A stretch of 64,000 bases of DNA from Dendrocalamus latiflorus (Eukaryota; Streptophyta; Magnoliopsida; Poales; Poaceae), in assembly GCA_017311315.1 (NCBI GenBank), contig CM029660.1:14247430-14311429 (forward strand). Reading direction: 5' to 3'. Each line of letters opens with the position of its first letter. The stretch's first letter is position 1. The translations under genes and the position numbers were made by a program. Positions 21,509 through 32,380 of this stretch are shown here, one piece after another. The notes beneath the pieces are model-generated. The model was not told where the DNA came from. It was given only the letters and a program-made list of their open reading frames with translations, and did no database searches.

Positions 21509-22621
21509 ACTTACCTATACCTTACCTTCAGATTCAGAGGCCGTGCATGGAGTTTCAGTAACAGCATGCATACTAATTAGCAGCACTCTATATATGCAGA
21601 GTTCATGTTATTTCATCATCGAATTGTAATGGGCATATGACAATTGTATGCTTCTTGCGGTATAGCTATATAAGGAAGGAGGTGTTGTTCTTACATGTTG
21701 TGGACGTTGCCTTGTCAGAGATTCAGGTGTAATGTGTTGCGTTCTGTGTACGTTTTACTTTGCAGTTTCCGAACTTTGTTTCAGGCATGAATGCTGTGTA
21801 TCATCTCTTTGCGTGTGTTTCTGAACTAATTGCAAGTGCAAACACTCCTGCACGCTTTGAACTGCCTGTATTCTCAGTGCTTGTCTTGCAGTTGATTACC
21901 ATTTACCATTAGTTCAGTTCCGAGAGAAAATTACCACTAGTTCAGTTCCAATTCGTTTCTTGAGTACTCTGCTAAGCATCGCAATTGGATACGGATAAAG
22001 AAGCAGGCCGGATAGCGGGTTTATTTCCAGTTATTCCAGGAAATTTTAGAAGGATCCGCCGGGATCGTAGACATAACTCAAGCTAGTGTACGTAGGGTGC
22101 CAAACATTGGTTTCGCAAAAAATCCTGGACCGCGACCCGTACCTGACGCGAAACGTTCTTTTCCCCGGACAGTTTGATTTGTTGAGATTACATCCAAAAT
22201 TTGAATTTAATCGGTTCCCATAAGGACTTTTCATCAATGTGAATTCAAATTTTTTTTTGAATTCAAATGTTCTTGGACCGGTATTTGAAACCCCGCGTAC
22301 CACCCTGGCCTATTTGAACAATAAATTGATTGTAAAGTGCAGGATCTGAATCACTCTCTGCCTGGAAGAGGTGGAACGGAACCTGCATCCTCTGTTCTAT
22401 TGAAAGGAAACTAATTCAGTAAGGAACTCTCCAGACGCATAAGTATGGTGACAGAAAGCACATCCACGTCCCTCGTTTTTTTCATCCTCCGGTTTATCTG
22501 TGCCGTAGATTCTTGATCAACGCCCCCCAACCCATGGTTCTCCAGCATATCCGCATCTGTCACTACATTGGTCCTCCCCACCCTTCCTTCATCCTTGTCC
22601 TGATCACCAGCCACTGTATAA
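21509..22621. other. 3' flank of the small gene and unassigned sequence
   Basis: The first ~250 bases are probably 3' UTR. An inverted repeat GAATTCAAAT-spacer-GAATTCAAAT lies near 22240-22270. No other gene recognised. Confidence 0.4.
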
Positions 22622-23262
22622 TGTTGGGATACAGGATAGACTATACTAGTACAAATTTAAAATTTCTATCATGTAAATCAGAAAGTCTTGTGAGTAATAA
22701 ATCATAGATCATTAACACTAGACATGCCGTACAACGGAAAAAAAAGTTGAAGCAGTCTGGTTCAACGTAGCGCTTGCCAATGTAGTAAAAGTAATCGATC
22801 ATCCAATGTCCTTAGAAGGCAACCCTCAGAAGTTGATCGTCCTCTAGCGGTAGTCGATCTCTACGAGCCGATTGTCTTCTCCTTGGATCATCTTGATCAG
22901 CGCCGCAATCGCAGCAGTGCCTCTACCGAAGTCTACACGCCCAGAGATGAAACGCCGTGCGCAAGTGTGCTAGCACTAGCGCACACAACAGAGCCTTTGG
23001 AATAAGGTGTCTAGGGTTTGGTGAGTGGTACAATGTCTCTTTCTCTTCCAAAACTCTACACACTCCCTTATATAGAGTCTTCGGTCAGATTCTTATTCAA
23101 CACAAGTAGAGATTATTCCATCTGTACTTAATCCAAACCTTATATTCCTTGGCCCTGCACCAAAATATATGAACATTCTATCAATGTTTCTCTACTGGGC
23201 AGAATCAGTAAGGTATCTTAGCATTCTATCCTTCTTCTGCTTCTCCAAGTGCCAGCGCAACA
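22622..23262 (-). repeat. LTR-like segment, minus orientation
   Basis: Runs from TGTTGGGATACAGG to GCGCAACA on the + strand, so both ends carry TGTTG/CAACA as in LTRs. A TATA-like box (CTATATAAGGG on the minus strand) sits mid-way with downstream leader-like sequence. The flanking 5-mers (TATAA and GTTTT) do not match, so it is a truncated element or an old solo LTR. It abuts the broken CACTA transposase. Confidence 0.5.
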
Positions 23263-24875
23263 GTTTTCCACCTTAGGGTTCACAAAAAAACGCTTCAAAT
23301 GGGGAAATACAGGAAGATACCGTGCCACCTTAGCAGGAGGTCATTTCTCCATCTCTATTCTCTCGCCATCATCTAATCAATTCTTACGCTTGTATCGGGA
23401 TGTATTGCACACTAGGCATACATGCATGTTTGCATGCTCTTTACGGTAGAGGATACAGTCATTTGGATATGCATATATTCTTTCTACTTTCATTTTTAAT
23501 GGACAAAGTTCCTTCTTGGCTTTGTAGGTGGTTTTGGGCAACTCATTTCCCTCTGGAAGCATGTTAGTTAAAAAACCTAATAGCACCGTGAAACTCTTGT
23601 CGGACCAACCATTGCTTGCCTTCAATTTTAGCAATTTAAGTATGGCTGATAACCTCGTATACTTTGACTTGTAGCACGTGAACAATGGTTTCTCTGAGTC
23701 CTCCATCAAGCCCCAGAATTTAACATACTTTGTCTCATCATATTTTTCCTTTTGTATCACCAAGCATCTTATCCAGCTTGTCATCATGCAGTTTATCCGA
23801 ATCAGAACGACAATTGACATCATCTGATGGTATATCACTGACTTCATCGGCAATGTCACCTTGACTAGTCCAACGTGCATACCCTATTTTGAAACTCATT
23901 CAAATCAAATGCGCTTTAATCTATGCTCAATTCTTAAACATCTTCAGATTCTCACAATCAATACATGGATAGAACATATATTCAACCCTCTTATTCAACA
24001 TATCCTCCTCGGCAGCTTTTGTAAAAGTAGACACGCTATTAATATAATCTTCACTCACATGGTTCTCAGCGTACATCCAGCTTCGGTCCTACATTACACA
24101 TATAACAGTTTAATATTAAATATTGAATTAATTAATTAGTATACTAGATATATACGATCTAAAGTAGCTATATATAGCAAGAAAAATTAATTAAATTAAA
24201 TTAAGTAAAAATAGACTATGAATTGGCTAAACCCTAAACTATAAATTATACTAGATGCAAATAATCTTTTCTTTACATCAAGCTAGATCTAAACCATCTT
24301 CAATTCTCCTTTCACCAAAATCTAGATCTAAAATATAATGCAATTAGGAATAAATTACTAACTATAGATAGTTAAGAACCTAATGGATCTATAATCACTC
24401 TTGCTAAATGCGCAATCTTCTTTCACCAAATGGACTCAAAGCCCCACCTCCTCAAAGCAGCAGCATGTGAGAACAGATCTAGAATTTAAGATAGATCTGT
24501 GAGGGTTGACGGGTCTACAATTAATATAATAAAATTATCATAGATAGTTTTTTAATACAAATTGTCTGTGATAGTTATCACAGATGATTTTTAATATAAA
24601 CCGTATGTGAAGCATCATAGATGGTTCAAAGAAAAAACTATCTGTGATATTTAGTAATATCACAAATGATTCTTGTTGATGATCGTTTATGATACTTTAC
24701 TTCATAAACGATTTTCATCGTGAACCGTCTGTGATCTTATCTCTTCACATATGGTTTTTAAAGCTGGCAGTAATACGGACGATCTCTAAACCAAAACTAT
24801 CTGTGAATTTAATACTGACAGTTTTGATTAACCGTCTGTGATGTGATATCTAGTATTAGTCTTTTTGTAGTAGTG
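23263..24875 (-). mobile_element. Truncated CACTA (En/Spm) transposon, 5' part
   Basis: On the minus strand the element starts CACTACTACAAAAAGACTAA at 24875, a typical grass CACTA terminus. About 24500-24870 carries a dense array of TCACAGACGGTT-like subterminal motifs in both orientations, where the transposase binds. Coding remnants follow at lower coordinates and stop at 23263, where the LTR-like segment begins. No opposite terminus is seen. Confidence 0.8.
23377..24095 (-). pseudogene. CACTA transposase fragment (transposase-associated domain plus TNP2 start)
   Basis: The minus strand near 24090-23870 reads DRSWMYAENHVSEDYINSV and KRVEYMFYPCIDCENLK, the Cys-containing transposase-associated domain at the N-terminus of plant CACTA transposases. 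It has stops. The 23377-23880 frame continues with YTRLSAILKLLKLKASNGWS, FLTNMLPEGNELPKTTY and YPNDCILYRKEH, the beginning of the TNP2 region. The catalytic RNase H-like core is missing. The family excises and reinserts DNA by cut and paste; this copy cannot. Confidence 0.82.
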
Positions 24876-25065
24876 CTCTCATTATTTTTATCATAAGACT
24901 TAAATCATTCATAATTTTACTAGCTTACTAAAACGTTCCGATCTATCTATATGAAAAATTGCAATATACCTATTGAAAAGAAGGGCAACATGCATGTACG
25001 TCGGGCTCATGCACGATACGGCCGAGTAGAACTTGCTTCTACCTTTTTTTTCACGTGTTAAGATT

Positions 25066-25590
25066 GTGGGTCATGAAAGAAGGTTGGTTTCTTTTTTTTT
25101 TTTTGTCCATGAAGAAATTGGTGGGCCATCTAGTTTAAGATTGGTTTGTTAATAAGATTACTTCTCTTTTAAATTACAAAGTTATATATCTCTAAGTAGT
25201 AATATCCAATGGCCGTTATAGTTCTTAATTAGGACACACATGATTAAAAGCGGATATTTTCTTTTTTGTGAGAATTTCTAGCGATTTTATTTTTTTAGCA
25301 ACTCTAAAATGCATGTCATCAATTGTTGGTCATGAAAGAAGGTTGTTTTCTTTTTATTTTATCCATGAAGAAATTGGTGGGCCATCTAGTTTAAGATTTG
25401 TTTGTTAATAAGGATTGCTTCTCTTTTAAATTATGAAGTTATATATCTCTAAGTGATAGTATCTGATGGCCACTATAGTTCTTCTTAATTAGAATCCACT
25501 TGATTAAGAGCCGAATATTTTTATTTTTGTAAGAATTTCTAGCCATTTTTTATTTCTTAGCAATTATAAAATGCCTGTCATTGATTTTTA
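25066..25590. repeat. Tandem duplication, ~256-bp units
   Basis: Copy 1 (25066-25321) and copy 2 (25322-25590) share GGTCATGAAAGAAGGTTG, CCATGAAGAAATTGGTGG and GTTATATATCTCTAAGT in the same order. Non-coding, AT-rich. Confidence 0.8.
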
Positions 25591-25654
25591 GCATATAATA
25601 ATTGATATGCCATCCCTGTCACTTCTCCATCCATGCCTCTTCGTTAAACTACTA

Positions 25655-26480
25655 GCCTCATAGGCGCGGCGCCACACCGCGCCAGCCACCGTGTGCACCG
25701 AAGTAAAAGAGGCGATAGTTCATGAGGAGTTTTCTAAAAAAAATCGAGGGCACATGCGCATTTTCAAAAAATTCAAAGAGTTTTTTCGTAAAAAATCGAG
25801 GATCTATACGTAAACAAACGAGGACCCGTGTGTAATTTAGAAAACCGCGGGGGGCTATCCTGCAAAGTGGAGGGGCTAAAAAAACTGGAAGGGACATTTT
25901 TGCGAGAACCGAGGACCTTTACGTAATTTCCGGAAAGTGCAGGGACTTTTTCGCAAAAATGCTCACCAGACCGTACCAAAATTCCGAAGCCACGCGCCGG
26001 GCGGAGCGATCGCAGGGGCGACGTGGCCCTTCCTCCGCACGGAAACTCCCCCGGGAGTAATAGCTGACTAGCTATGTAGGCGCGGCGCCACGCCACGCCA
26101 GCCACCGTGTGGACCGAAGTGAAAGAGACGATAATTCGTAGGGAGTTTCGTAAAAAAAATCAAGGACAGATGTGTAATTTCGGAAAATCAAAGGGTTTTT
26201 TTGTAAAAAATCGAGGGCCTGTAAGGACCCGTACGTAAGTAAATAAGGGCCTATACGTAATTTTGGGAACCCGCGGGGCGCCATCCGAAAATTTTTTTTG
26301 AAGAAAAAACTTGCAGGGACCTTTTCGCGAGGAAAAAGGACCTTTACGTAATTACCGAAAAGCCGGAGGAAAGTGCCTCGGCCGGCCGTACGCAAAATCC
26401 GCTGGACACGCGCCGGCCGGCCGAGCGCTGGGGGCGACGTGGCCTCGCGCGCGTCCAGGAAACCCGCGGGGTATTGGGGG
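25655..26480. repeat. Tandem duplication, ~420-bp GC-variable units
   Basis: Copy 1 starts near 25660 and copy 2 near 26078. Each opens AGGCGCGGCGCCACRCC and GCCAGCCACCGTGTG and closes with a GGGCGACGTGGCC block. Inside each, ~30-bp phrases such as CGAGGACCTTTACGTAATTT recur. Divergence between the copies is substantial. Element class unknown. Confidence 0.75.
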
Positions 26481-27239
26481 GTTGGGATGATGAGCAAATA
26501 CTATTTGCCCTCGAATATCCCGTTTCACCCCCATGCAACTCTGAATTTCGTTAATTGCCATGCATGGAACTGATGCCCCTTGTTGTAATAGTGATGGCAA
26601 AGAATAAAACAAAATTTATTTCAAAATGGTATGGAGTGAATTGTGATATTCAGAGCAAAATGGTCTTTTCTCATGGCTTCACCGAGGGACACGGACGGAG
26701 AAGTGACATCGATAACATATTGTAAAGAAATTTAGAGCTTGATGGCATAGAATGAAGACAGAGTTGTTCAATGATATATCGTGAACAAGAGTGTTATTCG
26801 ACGGTATATAATTAATTTTCTTATGAAAAATTATCAGTGACAAAGAAGAATGCAAATCTGCAGTTGTGCCTGTGTCACGAGGTTGTTGCATTAATTTTCC
26901 TGTTGGACCAACACTTGTGGTGATGGCATTTCACATTAAAAGCTTGTACTAGCATATAAGCTAAATTAAATGTCGATAGAAATTGGTATTTGAAGACTTT
27001 TGCTCCACCTTTAATTACTTCTCCCAATTTTTTTTTAAAAAACACTGTGAGAATGTGTTGAACTTATTCTACTAGAATCTTGGCATTCACCACTCAAAGA
27101 TCATCATCATAGCAACAAACAACAGTACTGGTACTTCTATTGATGCTGGAGATATTTTAAATTATAAGTACTTTTATCCTATAAGGATTTCCTTGGGGAA
27201 GATTCCATTTTTCAATCTCAACGTCCACAAATTCGACGC
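26481..27239. other. Intergenic sequence, nothing recognised
   Basis: AT-rich, no coding or repeat signal that I can support. Confidence 0.4.
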
Positions 27240-27420
27240 TGTTTTAAAATACTATGAATTTTGACTGAAATGACACTGTACCAACTGTTATTTTTTCTGA
27301 TGTATTTAATTAAAAATAAAGGAAAATAAGAAAAACAAAAAATCATTATATCTCCATAGTTAATGCAAAGAAAAAACTGTGTTAAGATGTAAATGTGTTC
27401 TAATCAACTTTTAGTTTCTG
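27240..27420. repeat. Intact paralogue of the repeat split by the hAT element
   Basis: Shares the order CTGTAYCARYTGTTATT, TATTTAATTAAA, A-rich tract and TCATTATATCT with 1155-1248, then continues like 2779-2880 (TGTTAAGA...TTTTAGTTTC). At the position of the hAT target it reads TCTCCATA without an insertion. Confidence 0.55.
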
Positions 27421-27952
27421 AAAGCCAACGAGGACGTCGGTGGACCCGAATTCGCGACTTGCAGTCTTGCTGGGTGCTCAGTGATGTTGTGAGAACTTGA
27501 TTACTAGTATATGCATTTGTTCTCTCAAAAACATATGCATTTCCTCAAAAAAAAAAAAATTTGTCGTCATGCTTTAAGAGCCATGATAGAACTAGGCCAA
27601 CGAGGACGACTTGTAGATATCCAATTATGTCTTATGGGTTGTTCATCTTTCGAGTCACCAGTTTCAGTGCGAATTATGCAAAGCAGGCATTTTTGCTCAT
27701 GACAAATGTCAGATATTCACATCCCATATAGAAGATAGCTTTCTGCTACAATTCATGTTGTTTTTTGTGATCCAAATTCTAATAGGCTAGTTTGTACAAG
27801 CGAAGGGCTGGTAGGCCTGAAGCGTGCACAAACCGTCCCATACACCGACCCTGCTGGGATTACAAGGGAACGAGGCCCCAGCTGTGCGGGTTAGAGTTAA
27901 ATTTCGGTTTTGTTTCCCTTTTCGTTAGCCGCACAGGATTGACGTTCGCCTA
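27421..27952. other. Intergenic sequence, nothing recognised
   Basis: No gene or element boundary supported. Confidence 0.35.
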
Positions 27953-28180
27953 GGTTCTTTTAGGATTATGGTTATAATTTATGGCTTTTAATTTATAATA
28001 TTATAATTAACTTTTAAATAGTATCTTTTCAAGGCAGGTTTTATAAATTGATTATAGTAAACACTATACAGAATTTATCTATATTGGTCAAAATCACATG
28101 TGATTGTCTCTCTTCGTACTCTCTCTTGTAAACAGTCAGAATTTAAAAATTTAAACCAAAATCATAGTCTAAAAGAACCC
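27953..28180. mobile_element. MITE-like element, family of 4375/12577/61020
   Basis: Terminal inverted repeats GGTTCTTTTAGGATTATGG and, inverted, GGGTTCTTTTAGACTATGAT. The core TTGATTATAGTAAACACTAT with TTATCTATATT matches the other copies. Confidence 0.7.
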
Positions 28181-29237
28181 ATCCGAAATCATTGTAATAT
28201 CCTACGGTTGTAACTCTCCTCTATGGTGGATCTTTACCTCCGCGCGCTCGTGTTTTTCCCCGGCTTTGATTTTCCATGTTCAATCCGCCTCTCGAGTGCT
28301 TGATTATTCTCTTTGTTTTTTTTACAACCATTGAAATTCTTCTGAATCGTCTTTGCCAACTTTGAGCACAGCTTCTTTGATACAACTCCACTGCATTACA
28401 AAATTTCAGAAATTCTTGTGGTGTTCATTTCATCTGATGAAACACCGATCAAGCACATCGATACCAGCCATTTTTATAATTGACAAGAACATTTGTATGA
28501 GCCCTAAGATTTGCATCAAGCTACGTCGTATATTCATGTGGCAATTGCCTTCTGTCTGAGGGCATCTACAGGACATTCTTTGTACCGCAGACAAGAAACA
28601 GAGATGCGCCAATGCATGCATGCAAGTGGGCAAAAAAAAACCAGATCTGCCAAAACTGGCCTTTGAGAAGAATCTGATCTCCGTCTCTGTCTTAAATCTT
28701 CCCTCCCCATCATCACCGGTTAATTCGGTGGGCGGGGAACACAGGCAGTACACGTTATCGTAAAATGCATCTCTCCGAGGATCTAAAAAGAAACTTGCGA
28801 TGTTTTTGGCAAAATTCCTTTGAGATTACAGTTAAATGAAAGTTCTGTGCTTCGAACATGCCCCTAAGGCTCGTACAACAGCTACAAACCACAGATAGCA
28901 CCTGGGGCAATTCTGAAACAAGTATCAGCTCCAAAAACCTCAAAAACACATGTGACTTGGCGCAGTTTACTCGCTGAAATCATACGAGGAATCAATTAGT
29001 GAACAGCTTTGATCTTAACCTTGCTGTCCAACTACCCAAACTACGTCCCAATTAAAGGCTGGCAGAGAAATTCTCTGCACTCGATCACAACTTGGAACGG
29101 TTTCATGCCAGCCAGGTAACTCTACAGTCATCCATCAATCACTGTCCCAAGATCCCCAAAACTTCAGTCCCTGCAAATACCGTTGCGTATAAGAGATCCA
29201 ACTGGTTAGTTAATTAATTGTTACCTCCTAATCATGC
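28181..29237. other. Unassigned sequence, possibly 3' UTR of a truncated gene
   Basis: No coding signal. If the frame at 29238-29405 is a terminal exon, this would include its minus-strand 3' UTR. Confidence 0.3.
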
Positions 29238-29405
29238 AGATGCACTCAGGAAGGTTTGCTTCTTGCAGCCACACCCTTGATCAATCATGTCAGATGACGG
29301 GGACACGGTCCTAAGATCATGTGCTCGGCCGCCTCCGACAGCGACGCCGGCGTGGGAGTGCCCTGAGGTCGACGGCGCCTCGCCGGCGAGGCGCAGCACG
29401 GCGTT
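29238..29405 (-). pseudogene. Possible orphan terminal exon, family not recognised
   Basis: A minus-strand frame encodes about 55 residues ending GCGCKKQTFLSASA with GC-rich grass-type codon use (GCC GTG CTG CGC CTC GCC GGC GAG), in contrast to its AT-rich surroundings. It is preceded immediately by a LINE tail, so any upstream exons are displaced or lost. I cannot name the protein. Confidence 0.3.
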
Positions 29406-29775
29406 GTCGGAATTTATTATTGCTATTTTCGATGGTTCGGGTCGATTATGAAACCTTTTATTTTGAGAACCCACAGGAGATCTGCGTGTCATTGTATTAA
29501 GAAAGAAGAGGCGGGCAAAATACATCCATAAGTAACTTGAGGACAGCTGCACTCGTTACAACGATCGAGACCTGCTTAAAGCAAGATTCGACAACAAACA
29601 ACCAACACCTAAAAAGAACTAAACAACTTATCCATGCAACTAGCACCCGCTGCTCTCCACAAGTTACACTTCTTTAATCTCTTTTAACAACCAGCGACAA
29701 CTCCTTGGAGGAGTTTCTGAAAACTCTAGCATTACGTTCCAGCCAAATGTGTCGATTCTGAAACTTCGTATTATT
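29406..29775 (-). mobile_element. 5'-truncated LINE (L1-type) 3' end
   Basis: The minus strand reads RHIWLERNARVFRNSS, the W-x-ERN-x-RVF motif common at the C-terminus of plant LINE ORF2 proteins, followed by a 3' UTR with AATGACACGCAGATCTCC and GTGGGTTCTCAAAATAAAA. The reverse transcriptase and endonuclease are absent, as usual for 5'-truncated insertions. Confidence 0.55.
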
Positions 29776-30259
29776 TCATCTCCAGAGATGGATGAATGGG
29801 CTCGAACTAGGTGTGCTCGTCAGGCAAGTCGCTGGCTGCTTTCAGTGCATTATTGCGATGATCAATGATTTGGTTCTACTGGCCATCCATCAGCCGCGCC
29901 GGGAAATATCTGGAGATTATGATTGTAGCTGAATTATTGCACTGCTGTGATCTTATGGTGAAGCTTGTTGACTCAACTTTTGGTTTTTTTTTGTTGTTCT
30001 TTAAGGATTCAAGTTTATTTTGGTGAGATGGGATGTTACACTCAGAAGTTCACTGTTTGACCAGGAAGAAGCTCTAAAGGAGAGTATGCTGCTCGTTTGG
30101 CCTAAGTATGCTGCTTGTTTGGCCTAACTCCAAATTCAACTTATTAGTTTACTCCTGTTGTGAAAAAAATACCTTCTTGATCTTATATATTTATTTTTAT
30201 AAAAATTGTAATTACCTTACGATGATAATCAATAATCAAAGCTGCTTCCTGGAAAACAT
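29776..30259. other. Unassigned sequence
   Basis: Contains a short direct duplication of GAGTATGCTGCTCGTTTGGCC-like sequence at about 30080-30125. Nothing else recognised. Confidence 0.35.
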
Positions 30260-31451
30260 TGTTGTATAAAATGCAGTTTTAGCAATTTTTCTGAGATAAT
30301 TCCAGCAACAATAAACATAAATAAACATATTTCTAGCAGCATTTAAATGACAAAATTAACATATAAACATGTAAATCTTGCATGTCATTTAAGCAAAATA
30401 ATATGCTCAAAACATAGTACATGAGGGCAATAAAAACCAGCATAATGCTTAGGTTTTAATTTATTTGTTTTGTGTGCTCTCAGATGTTGAGTTGCTTAAG
30501 ATTGAATCTTAGCCCTCACGGCACTTGTGTCAATTTTAGTCACAAATTGAATATGACAATTTGTGTAAGATGAATTAGGCCTTGAGCTAAACTGAAAGTT
30601 TGCTTATAAATAATTCATGCAAATCTATAAATAAATGTCTTACTAAAGTTTGCAATTGCACAATAGCCAAACTGAAATAACAGTGAACAAACCAATACAG
30701 TGCATTGTTTTAATAACTAAATATATCACAGTGATGCTCAGTGACAACAAGCAGCTGAATTAACACAGTGAATCACATATAAAAGCTACTAAGACTGAAT
30801 GGATCATATATATAGGGCATTCATGACTTGCATATCTCAAAATTAAAACAACAAGTACTCATTTAGCTCAAGACCATATTATGCACAATTGTTATATTCA
30901 ACCTCAGTTTAGACACCAATTCATTATTGAGCATGAAACTGAGCCCACAACGAATTGATCCAAGTCTCCCACACAACACACTTGGATAAATATTGCTTAC
31001 AACCGAAAATACTCACGATGTGGATGGCCCTCAAAGCCACCGAGAAGTAGACTAGGCAAGGCATGCACAAGGTGATGTCCTAGAAAACCAATCGTCCCGC
31101 TGTGCTACGTAGAACAAACATGGTCGTTGGAGATACAATGCCAAATTTGCAAATTGGGACATACTAAAATGCAAAGCTAAGGTATAGGAGATGCCGCACA
31201 AGAACCACTGGAGTGTTCTAGCTAAGCTAAGAACACCCGAGCACAACAAGAATCAAATCTAAGTTCTTCTCCCTAACTCAATCCTCACTGCCAGCCGGAT
31301 CCAACCCTCGGATATGAAAACCCCCCAAAATACCTCACTGCTATATCAAAAGAGAGATGGTGCAAGGAACCGATTTGGGGAGTTCTCGGAGAGGAAGGCC
31401 AAACCGCACTGTTGTCAGTGCTGCGAAGGATACGGCCACACAAAAGTTTGG
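30260..31451 (-). repeat. LTR-like repeat related to the insertion at 47125
   Basis: Starts TGTTGTATAAAATGCAG. It shares with 47125-48736 the blocks GTGCTCTCAGA...TTGC, CTTRGCCCTC and GGAGATACAATGCC in the same order and orientation. Boundaries are uncertain at the right side, where an Angela-like LTR starts. Confidence 0.5.
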
Positions 31452-31463
31452 TGTTAGTGATAT

Positions 31464-32380
31464 TGATGGGAACGGGGTCCCGATCTTCCAACAGGTTCTG
31501 GATATGTTCGATTTGGTGGAGACGCGACACAAATCGATCCGGCTTCCGAACAACACGTCCCGAACCCCGCAATCGCAGCACCACGTCTCCTCAGGTTATC
31601 AACCGTGCGCAGCCCGGTTGACCTCGCCAAGAAGGCTAATCCTCGCCTGCGAATCGAAGAACACAAGCAAGAACAAGGAAGAACACAACTGAATTGCAGA
31701 TGTATTGATTTAGCACTCGAAAGTTGGGGTCTCACAAACCGATGAACGGCGAAACTGTTCAAGACAGAATTAATCTAAGCAAAACCCAACCCTAATGGTG
31801 GGGGTGGCGGCTGGATATAAAGGAGTTAGGGGCGTGCAAAACCCCTGGACGCGCCCCTAATGGGCTCCAACACGATACAAAGCCGAACGGCCCAAAGACG
31901 GTGGCGCAGCACCCTGACAGATTCTGAACGCCCACTTGTTTCGACGATTCCCGTTGACTCAGAAGGAATTTTGACATGGGACCAGAGCCATTGGAAAGGT
32001 AGTCTGCTCAGCTTTCCATACATATGTGGAACGTCCAAAACGGAGTCCGGATGCGATCTGGGCGTCCGTTTTAGTGCGGCCTGGTCCTGGACTCCGAATT
32101 GGATTCGAAGTCGGCTTGAGTTGGACCTCCATCATGATTCGACCACCCTTGCTGGACTTGTGCGCCTCGTAGCCCTTCTCCAAGTACTTCTAGGTCCTCT
32201 CCATGGTTCCTAATCATAATTAAATCATTAGGTAGCAATCGATTCTCAAATGAACAAAAAGAAGTACTTAGGAACGAGCTCACCTGTAAATTCAATTGTC
32301 GGGCGCGAGCTCTAGTGATTGGTCCTTGAATGTCAAGTGGAGGAGTGTTGTGTGTATCTGACGAAGTGATGTCCTCATCA
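31464..32380 (-). repeat. 3' LTR of the chromovirus
   Basis: 917 bp, nearly identical to 38334-39250. It also contains the end of the pol frame (stop at 32071). Confidence 0.95.

Noticed and set aside
22562..22572. CACTACATTGG as the missing CACTA terminus
   Set aside because: It lacks the AAAAAGACTAA continuation and any subterminal repeats, and it lies beyond the LTR-like segment.
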